NCBI RefSeq assembly: GCF_001029105.3
Contig: NZ_CP011807.3
Span: 930,001 to 994,000, forward strand
Reading direction: 5' to 3'
DNA from: Pandoraea faecigallinarum
GTDB lineage: Bacteria > Pseudomonadota > Gammaproteobacteria > Burkholderiales > Burkholderiaceae
DNA: 64,000 nucleotides
Part shown: positions 58,436 through 64,000 of the stretch, in pieces
Layout of the letters: the number at the start of each line of letters is the position of its first letter
Numbering within the stretch: position 1 is the first letter of the stretch
Position numbers and translations under genes: made by a program
Notes under the pieces: generated by a model
The model's input: the letters and a program-made list of their open reading frames with translations, nothing else
The model's database searches: none
What the model was told of the DNA's origin: nothing

Positions 58436-61400
58436 ATGGAACCTCAGATGCCAAAGTCACCGCTGCGCAAAGTCCTGCGTTACAACAAATCGGTTCTGCT
58501 CACATGTCTCGGCATTCTTTCATTCGTCATTCTGGCGGCGAGTGTACTTATCGCACTTCGCGGCGTTCGGGACGCGGAAGAAGACAGAATCGCTGAATTT
58601 GTCGAAAGACGCGAGCGCCTGGAATTGGTGGCGGACCAAGTGTCATCGCGTCTGATGCAATTGGTCGACCTCTACGAAGGTCTTTGGACGTTCCACGAGG
58701 GAGAGTCTGTACCGTCCGAGAGGTATCGTCGGGCATTGTTGCTCCAACAAGGTGTTGTGCAAAGCGCTGACGATCTGACTGCGGTGCCATTCACCATCGT
58801 AAGTAATCTGGTCGGAACCGCAGATTCAGACCGATTATCTCTCTATCTAAGATTGGTGCGAGCCGTTTCCGCTGCGCCGTCGATAGACGCACAACGGCTT
58901 GCGGGGATCCGGTTGACGGCCGTATTGTACGCGCCCGATGGCGCATTTGCCGCAGCCAGTCCATCCTATTCCGACGCAGCGTTACGAGCAATGCGGTTGT
59001 GCAAACCGCGCGACGTAGTCGCGCGGCTCATCGACGGCGTGGAGGCGGCCTACGCCGGGGCCAAGGCGGGGAAACGACCGCTTTGGATCGCTGCGCCCGG
59101 CAACGACGCGGGGGCCACGGCGATGATCGTCATCCCCATCATCAAGGACGGAGAACGCGTTGCCATGCTCGCCGTCAATGTGCCGAGCGTGCAGTTTGTC
59201 CAGTATTTTCGCAACCTTGAAAATTTGCCTGGCTTCCATGTGCTGTCCGAAAACGGATATCCGTTGCACTACGGTGTCGAGACAGACGAGGAGCGGCGAG
59301 TGTTCGGCGTGGTGAGTGCTGAAAGGCAGCGAATCGTCAATCATGACTCGAAAATCCTGACGTTCTGGCGAGCTGGCACCCTTGTCATCTCTCAGCGTGT
59401 GAAAGGGCCGGAATGGATCGCAGTATATGCAATCCCGTTGAGCGCCTTTTTGGCAGGCATATCCCCCTTGTACTGGGCCTCTGTAGCATTAACGCTCCTT
59501 GCATTGTCCTTGTTATGGCTCTTGTACTTCTTCTATCGCCGATGGGTTGCCGCGCCGATGGAGAGTGAAGTCGCACGGGCTTCCGAGCTCGAAGCATTTC
59601 GACGTAGCGTACTGCAGACCTTGCCTGTCGGCGTCGTCGTTTTTTCCATGGGGTCCCGTCGTGTGCTGTACGTCAACACGCTCGCGTGCGAGTTGCTCGG
59701 TACCGCATCGCTCACGCGCATCAAGCAGTTTTGCGACGATGTGTTGGCCCAAAGTGGATATTGCGGGGAGGTTGAAGCCAAGGCATTGATGGAGTGTTCG
59801 TGGGCGCAAGACGGAAGCGAGGAGGTGGCGCTGGGGGTCTCGATCGGAGCATCCAGGTTCGACGGAAACGATGTGGTGCTGATTGGCATGCTCGATTTGT
59901 CGGACAGAAAGGAAAAGGAGGCACTGCTGCAAGCAGCAAAGTTGGCAGCGGAGGCTGAAAATCGAGCGAAATCACTTTTCGTTGCGGCGATAAGTCACGA
60001 GATTCGGACGCCTTTGCACGGTGCGATGGGCAATCTGGAGCTACTAGCGGCACAGGACATCCCACCGGAACATCTTCAACGTGTTGCGGTAATTCGCAGC
60101 GCCTTTGATGGTCTGTTGACATTGGTTAACGACATTCTTGACGCGACGAAGATCGAATCGGGGGCGATGCGTATTTGTGCGCGGGAGGCCGTCGTCAGCC
60201 AGTCCGTCACACGAGCTATCCAGAACTTTGCACCGGCGATTCTTGCGAGGGGGTTGACGTTGTCCTACGCGGCAGATGAGGCGCTCGATCACCCCTTGAG
60301 CGTCGACGATCTGCGCCTCGGGCAGATCTTGCAGAATCTCCTGAGCAATGCGGTGAAGTTCACAACAAGAGGAGGTATTTCGGTTCGTTCCCGTTGGGAG
60401 ACGGCACAGGGGAACGGGGGAACGCTTGTTATCGACGTCCAGGATACCGGCATAGGCATCTCTTCAGACGTACAACGCCGATTATTTCAGGCACTCGACC
60501 AAGGCGATGATGGCATTGAGCGGAGGTTCGGAGGTACAGGGCTAGGCTTGTATCTATGCAGGCAACTCGCGTCGCTGATGGGGGGCACGGTCGATGTCGA
60601 CAGTGATCTCGGTACGGGGGCCCGATTCCGTTTGCGTATTCCTGCGACGAAGGTGGATGCCGCCCTCGATGCCTGGCCGTCACTGGCTGGAATGAAAGTT
60701 GCCATTCGACGTACCGGGGCGGCGGCGAACGCTGCACTCGTCACCTGGATGGAAGCGATTGGCGTGACGGTCTGTGAGGAAGGCGCGGCTCACGTTGACT
60801 TGACCATCGCGTTGTTCGACGTTTGTGATCGCGACGCCCGGTTGCTAGACGCGTCGCAAAGCAACAACACGGCTTGCTTACTAAGGTTAACCCCGGACGG
60901 CCCGTTGTTGCCGACGCACGACGATGTGTCAATGCATTTGACATCGCTTGATTGGCTTGCGTTACGTAGATTTCTGCATGAGCATCACAGCGGATTACGC
61001 CATTCCGAAGCCACAGAAGCGTTGGCGATCGAAGCGGTGGAGGGCGGAGCGGTTATCGTTGCCGATGATGATGAGGTCAGTCGCACTCTGCTGTGCGAGC
61101 AACTCCGAATGCTGGGTGTTTCGGACGTGCGGGCCTATGGCGACGGTGAACGTGCCGTTGCCGCACATCGGAGTCGTCCGGCGGACCTGCTTTTTGTCGA
61201 CCTGAATATGCCGAAGCTTGACGGACGAGGGGTGGTCCGGCGTTTGAGGGCGATGAAAGACGGGGTAAAAGTGGTCGTGGTCACCGCGGGTGGCGATGCG
61301 GAAATTGATGGATTCCCCAGCTATTTCGACGACTCTCTGCAGAAACCGGTGACATTGTCACAGGTATCACGAGCGCTCGTTCGACATCTCGTCCCCGATG

Positions 61401-61768
61401 CCGGCGACGCCCCCGCAACTCGGCATGCTAAGAAGGGTTTGCCCGACGCGACAATCGCCGATCCCATCTTGTTGCGTATGCAACGGGCATTTGTCAATTC
61501 GTGGAGCGAGGACCGCCCACATTTGACGATTTCTGTTGAGCGTAAGGACGTTACGACGCTGCGACGCCTGTTGCATCGAGTAGGGGGGGCTCTGAGCGCG
61601 CTTGGCGAAGATGCAATGGTGAGTGAGGTGAATATGTTGCAGGTTCGCGCTTCCAAAGGTTGGAGTCCCGACATGGCGTCGAGCGTGACGGCGCTGTTGG
61701 CTCGTCTTGATGGCCTTGTGCGAACTTATGCCACTGAAAACGTGGCAAGCAACGATACCACGCGCTAA
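58436..61768 (+). CDS. Unorthodox hybrid sensor histidine kinase (HisKA-HATPase-REC-Hpt)
   Basis: A 1110-residue membrane kinase. Helix at about residues 20-40, periplasmic sensor of roughly 300 residues, second helix near 345-370 (ASVALTLLALSLLWLLYFFY), PAS-like region (about 390-490), HisKA with His521 in SHEIRTPLHGAMGNL, HATPase with NLLSNAVKFTT, DTGIGIS and GGTGLGLYLC, a degenerate receiver-like region (about 745-850), a receiver with Asp922 in FVDLNMPKLDG, and a C-terminal Hpt with His1047 in LLHRVGGALSALG. This is the BvgS/RcsC-RcsD layout. ATG 58436 is preferred over the TTG at 58409; ATG 58448 is also possible. Confidence 0.92.
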   Translation: MEPQMPKSPLRKVLRYNKSVLLTCLGILSFVILAASVLIALRGVRDAEEDRIAEFVERRERLELVADQVSSRLMQLVDLYEGLWTFHEGESVPSERYRRALLLQQGVVQSADDLTAVPFTIVSNLVGTADSDRLSLYLRLVRAVSAAPSIDAQRLAGIRLTAVLYAPDGAFAAASPSYSDAALRAMRLCKPRDVVARLIDGVEAAYAGAKAGKRPLWIAAPGNDAGATAMIVIPIIKDGERVAMLAVNVPSVQFVQYFRNLENLPGFHVLSENGYPLHYGVETDEERRVFGVVSAERQRIVNHDSKILTFWRAGTLVISQRVKGPEWIAVYAIPLSAFLAGISPLYWASVALTLLALSLLWLLYFFYRRWVAAPMESEVARASELEAFRRSVLQTLPVGVVVFSMGSRRVLYVNTLACELLGTASLTRIKQFCDDVLAQSGYCGEVEAKALMECSWAQDGSEEVALGVSIGASRFDGNDVVLIGMLDLSDRKEKEALLQAAKLAAEAENRAKSLFVAAISHEIRTPLHGAMGNLELLAAQDIPPEHLQRVAVIRSAFDGLLTLVNDILDATKIESGAMRICAREAVVSQSVTRAIQNFAPAILARGLTLSYAADEALDHPLSVDDLRLGQILQNLLSNAVKFTTRGGISVRSRWETAQGNGGTLVIDVQDTGIGISSDVQRRLFQALDQGDDGIERRFGGTGLGLYLCRQLASLMGGTVDVDSDLGTGARFRLRIPATKVDAALDAWPSLAGMKVAIRRTGAAANAALVTWMEAIGVTVCEEGAAHVDLTIALFDVCDRDARLLDASQSNNTACLLRLTPDGPLLPTHDDVSMHLTSLDWLALRRFLHEHHSGLRHSEATEALAIEAVEGGAVIVADDDEVSRTLLCEQLRMLGVSDVRAYGDGERAVAAHRSRPADLLFVDLNMPKLDGRGVVRRLRAMKDGVKVVVVTAGGDAEIDGFPSYFDDSLQKPVTLSQVSRALVRHLVPDAGDAPATRHAKKGLPDATIADPILLRMQRAFVNSWSEDRPHLTISVERKDVTTLRRLLHRVGGALSALGEDAMVSEVNMLQVRASKGWSPDMASSVTALLARLDGLVRTYATENVASNDTTR

Positions 61769-61815
61769 GACGGTACTTGCGCCGCTCGGGTCCGGTGCCT
61801 GTTGCCGTGCTCAGC

Positions 61816-62076
61816 CTATTCTCGTGCCAGCTTGTCGCGCAGCGCTACGTTGTCGAGTAAGCTCAGTGCGAGCAACTTTCGGAGCTCGTTGTTCTCCTTC
61901 TCCAGCGCTTTCAAGCGAAGCTCGATCTCCTGGCGCTTTTCGCCGAACTTGGTGCGCCAATTGTAATAAGTGGCTTCTGAAATACCGTACTTCAGGCAGA
62001 GTTCAGCCGTCGTTTGACAGCCCCGGGTCTCGCGCAGGATGTCGATGATTTGTTCATCCGTGTAGCGCTTTTTCAT
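61816..62076 (-). mobile_element. IS3-family OrfA remnant without OrfB
   Basis: 86 codons starting MKKRYTDEQIIDILRETRGC with the IS3 OrfA HTH (AELCLKYGISEATYYNWRTK) and leucine zipper (LKALEKENNELRKLLALSLL). The OrfB integrase that should follow downstream on the minus strand is absent; within 50 bases lies the end of the kinase gene. The element is truncated and cannot move by itself. Confidence 0.85.
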
Positions 62077-62170
62077 ATCGTGTTCCTCGCGGATTTTTGG
62101 TCACGAGACTTTGACCTGCGAACAGAATCGAGATTTCCTCGTCCGGTTCCGGGTGCATCTCAAATCCAAA

Positions 62171-62225
62171 AAAAAGCCCGCATATCCATGCGGGCCCTAA
62201 AAACGCTTCGTCGTTGAGAGCGTTT
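62171..62225 (-). terminator. Two adjacent minus-strand terminator-like hairpins with no upstream gene
   Basis: Hairpin one: GCCCGCAT/ATGCGGGC (62176-62195) with eight A residues on its left, a T run on the minus strand. Hairpin two: AAACGCT/AGCGTTT (62201-62225), loop of 11 bases. On the minus strand they occur in the order two then one. No protein gene is seen on the minus strand upstream (62226-62457). The remaining 62226-62457 shows only AT-rich DNA. Confidence 0.7.
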
Positions 62226-62457
62226 CATGATCAATCTCTGCATTATTTCATTATCGTACTAGCTCGTCCAATCCCTGCTTTCGCGGTTCCGTGGTTTATG
62301 TGGAGGTCATTCGAGCGTGCGTTCATGACCGAGCAGCTTTCGACGACGCTTCAGACCATCGGCCACATTTCCGGTTGATTCCAAAAATATCGCGAAATTT
62401 CGCGTTCAATTTTAGGCATATCGTGGTCGGGCAGCTAAGTCTCAGGAGAAATCTGAA

Positions 62458-63012
62458 TTGCGTAAACGTGTTTGGACTGAAGCCCGCCTTGCGACGCTCA
62501 AGGAGCGTTGGGAAGCCGGAATGTCTGCAACCGACCTCGCCAAACTCTATCCGGAGCACACATGGCGTGCGTTGGAGACGCAGGCGATGAAAGCTGGGGC
62601 CATACGCCCCAAACGAACGTCCTTACTTCGGAACCAGATGTTGCGCCACCTCGGGAGCGTCGAGGGCGCGACCATTGTCGAGATCGCCACAAGCGTTGCA
62701 GCCTCGACGGACCGGGTCCGTTCGATCATGGCCTCACTGCACCGCGACGAGACCGTGCATATCGCCGGGTATCACCGCGCGGCAGCAATTTATTGTCTCG
62801 GGCGCGGGGAAGATATTTCCCGCAAGGCGTGGTCCCAAAAAAACAAAAAGAACGGACTGAGTTCGGTTAAGCGTTCCGAATCGCATATCCGTCGCGTAGT
62901 GCATACGGACGGCTTAGTGAAGGTGCTTACGATCGAGCCGAATGGAGACGCCGACAGACCGTCGCGCGACCCTCTGATTTCTGCCTTGTTTGGCAAGCAA
63001 GTTCCGCGCTGA
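62458..63012 (+). CDS. Unrecognised protein with two predicted helix-turn-helix regions
   Basis: A 184-residue protein starting at TTG 62458 with AGGAGAA eight bases upstream; no ATG serves. Residues 5-50 (WTEARLATLKERWEAGMSAT, DLAKLYPEHTWRALETQAMK) resemble the Myb/GcrA-type trihelical DNA-binding fold; residues 60-115 (EIATSVAASTDRVRSIMASL) look like a second, winged helix region. The C-terminus is basic and unstructured. Probably a DNA-binding protein of phage or island origin; its direction matches the hydrolase gene downstream. Confidence 0.6.
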   Translation: MRKRVWTEARLATLKERWEAGMSATDLAKLYPEHTWRALETQAMKAGAIRPKRTSLLRNQMLRHLGSVEGATIVEIATSVAASTDRVRSIMASLHRDETVHIAGYHRAAAIYCLGRGEDISRKAWSQKNKKNGLSSVKRSESHIRRVVHTDGLVKVLTIEPNGDADRPSRDPLISALFGKQVPR

Positions 63013-63088
63013 TTTTTTGGGGGTTCGCCCATTTTTAGGCGGGTTTCCATGTAGGAAACTGGATTGAATATGGTTTGGGCGCCCTCCT

Positions 63089-63928
63089 ATGTGCGGGCGG
63101 CCGATGCAGTCTCAATTCGTTTCTCATGGATCTGAAATGTCAATGCCCGGTGTACTCATGATTCACGGTCTAGGAGGTACGATTTCCGATTTCGGTCCGC
63201 TTCGCTCGTGCCTGGAAGCGGAGGGGTTTTGCGTGGAGACGGTGACTCTCCCAGGCCATGGAGGAAGTCCGGAAGATCTTCTGGGGATAAGCGTCGCGGA
63301 CTGGACGGATGCCGTGCGTCTTTCGTACCTGGCGATGAAGCAGCGGCACGACGTAGTTCATATCGTCGGCATGTGTATGGGCGCACTCCTCGCCGTCGAA
63401 GTGGTAAAAAGCGAAGGCCACCTATCCGGCGGCCTTGTTATGCTGGCTCCGCCGATGTTCGTCGACGGTTGGTCCTTGCCCTGGTACAAGGTGGTGAGGC
63501 ATCTTGCCTATCTCATACCCTCGCTAGCCCGTCGCATCAAGGTTCGCGAGTCCGCGCCGTACGGAGTCAAGAACGAGAAAATTCGATCGATCGTGCGTGC
63601 GAGACTTAAGCGAGGAGATGCCTTTCACTATAGCTGGATTCCGCTCAAGAGCTTGCGGGAGTTCGACTCACTCCGCGTAAGAGCGCGCAGAAATCTGCAC
63701 CAAGTGCGATGTAGCACGCTAGTTGTCCATGCGCGTTACGATGAACTGACGAGTCCCCGCTCCGCGGCGCTGCTTATGCGCAAGATCGGCCGGGGGCAGC
63801 AAGCATGCGACGTTCGTGTTGTACAGCTGGAAAACAGCTATCACATGATCTGCGTCGATAACGACCGGGATCACGTTGTCAACAGCGTCATCGAGTTCCT
63901 TTCGTCAATGTCGTCGGCCAGCAGTTGA
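63089..63928 (+). CDS. Alpha/beta hydrolase with a cysteine nucleophile (GMCMG)
   Basis: A 279-residue cytosolic alpha/beta hydrolase. Oxyanion loop LMIHGLGGTISDFG, nucleophile elbow HIVGMCMGALLAVE with Cys in place of the usual Ser, acid in VVHARYDELTSPRSA, and catalytic His in LENSYHMICVDNDRDHV. GxCxG elbows occur in PHA synthases and dienelactone hydrolases, suggesting acyl transfer or thioester chemistry rather than plain ester hydrolysis. Start is uncertain: ATG 63089, 63104 or 63137 are all possible. The next gene begins six bases after the stop, so the two are linked. Confidence 0.8.
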   Translation: MCGRPMQSQFVSHGSEMSMPGVLMIHGLGGTISDFGPLRSCLEAEGFCVETVTLPGHGGSPEDLLGISVADWTDAVRLSYLAMKQRHDVVHIVGMCMGALLAVEVVKSEGHLSGGLVMLAPPMFVDGWSLPWYKVVRHLAYLIPSLARRIKVRESAPYGVKNEKIRSIVRARLKRGDAFHYSWIPLKSLREFDSLRVRARRNLHQVRCSTLVVHARYDELTSPRSAALLMRKIGRGQQACDVRVVQLENSYHMICVDNDRDHVVNSVIEFLSSMSSASS

Positions 63929-63934
63929 GCGGCG

Positions 63935-64000
63935 ATGAAACGACAGGATCTTTTGCTCGATCGCCCGATAGTTCCCGTCGAAGTGATGACCACCATCGGT
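63935..64000 (+). CDS. Start of an unidentified gene, cut by the right edge
   Basis: 22 codons from ATG 63935, reading MKRQDLLLDRPIVPVEVM and still open at the edge. Six bases after the hydrolase stop, so likely cotranscribed. Too short to identify. Confidence 0.6.
   Translation, partial: MKRQDLLLDRPIVPVEVMTTIG

Overview
The window looks like a betaproteobacterial chromosome of the Burkholderiales. The high GC content, the gene order queA-tgt-yajC-secD-secF and recG-oxyR, and the families present (porin, DUF4212/solute symporter pair) resemble Pandoraea or a close relative of Burkholderia. That assignment is inference from gene content; no rRNA or species marker is present.

Left edge to 9.6 kb: the distal half of an inner-membrane type III secretion export operon in SPI-1/Bsa-like order (sctV cut by the edge, then sctN, sctO, sctP, sctQ, sctR, sctS, sctT, sctU). 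A translationally coupled lytic transglycosylase follows. SctU has NPTR in place of the usual NPTH autocleavage motif and a tail coded by fourteen 9-bp repeats.

9.6-46.1 kb: core chromosome. It carries a GST, purB, cytochrome c' facing a cytochrome b561, an LTA-synthase-like sulfatase, secDF-yajC with tgt and queA, and recG. An oxidative-stress block follows (oxyR, katA, dps, osmC, pirin). An iron block has hemP with a Fur box, tonB-exbB-exbD, bfd with a Fur box, and bfr. The rest is murI, class I fumarase, acs and a DUF4212/SSS transporter pair. Seven period-9 minisatellite tracts occur across the T3SS and core part, inside and outside genes.

46.2-64 kb: accessory region. It starts at tRNA-Ser(GGA) with a decayed tyrosine integrase next to it, then a porin and about 1.5 kb with no clear gene. 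An AraC-type regulator is split by an 849-bp IS5-family element with a 3-bp target duplication. Next come a CSS-EAL c-di-GMP phosphodiesterase and, divergently, a tightly spaced operon: Wzz-like protein, class B penicillin-binding protein, a receiver lacking every phosphorylation residue, a LuxR-type response regulator, and a hybrid kinase with receiver and Hpt domains. I infer an envelope-linked phosphorelay and regard it as the most interesting unit here. The right end holds an IS3 remnant, two minus-strand terminator hairpins with no parent gene, a two-HTH protein, a Cys-nucleophile alpha/beta hydrolase and the start of another gene.
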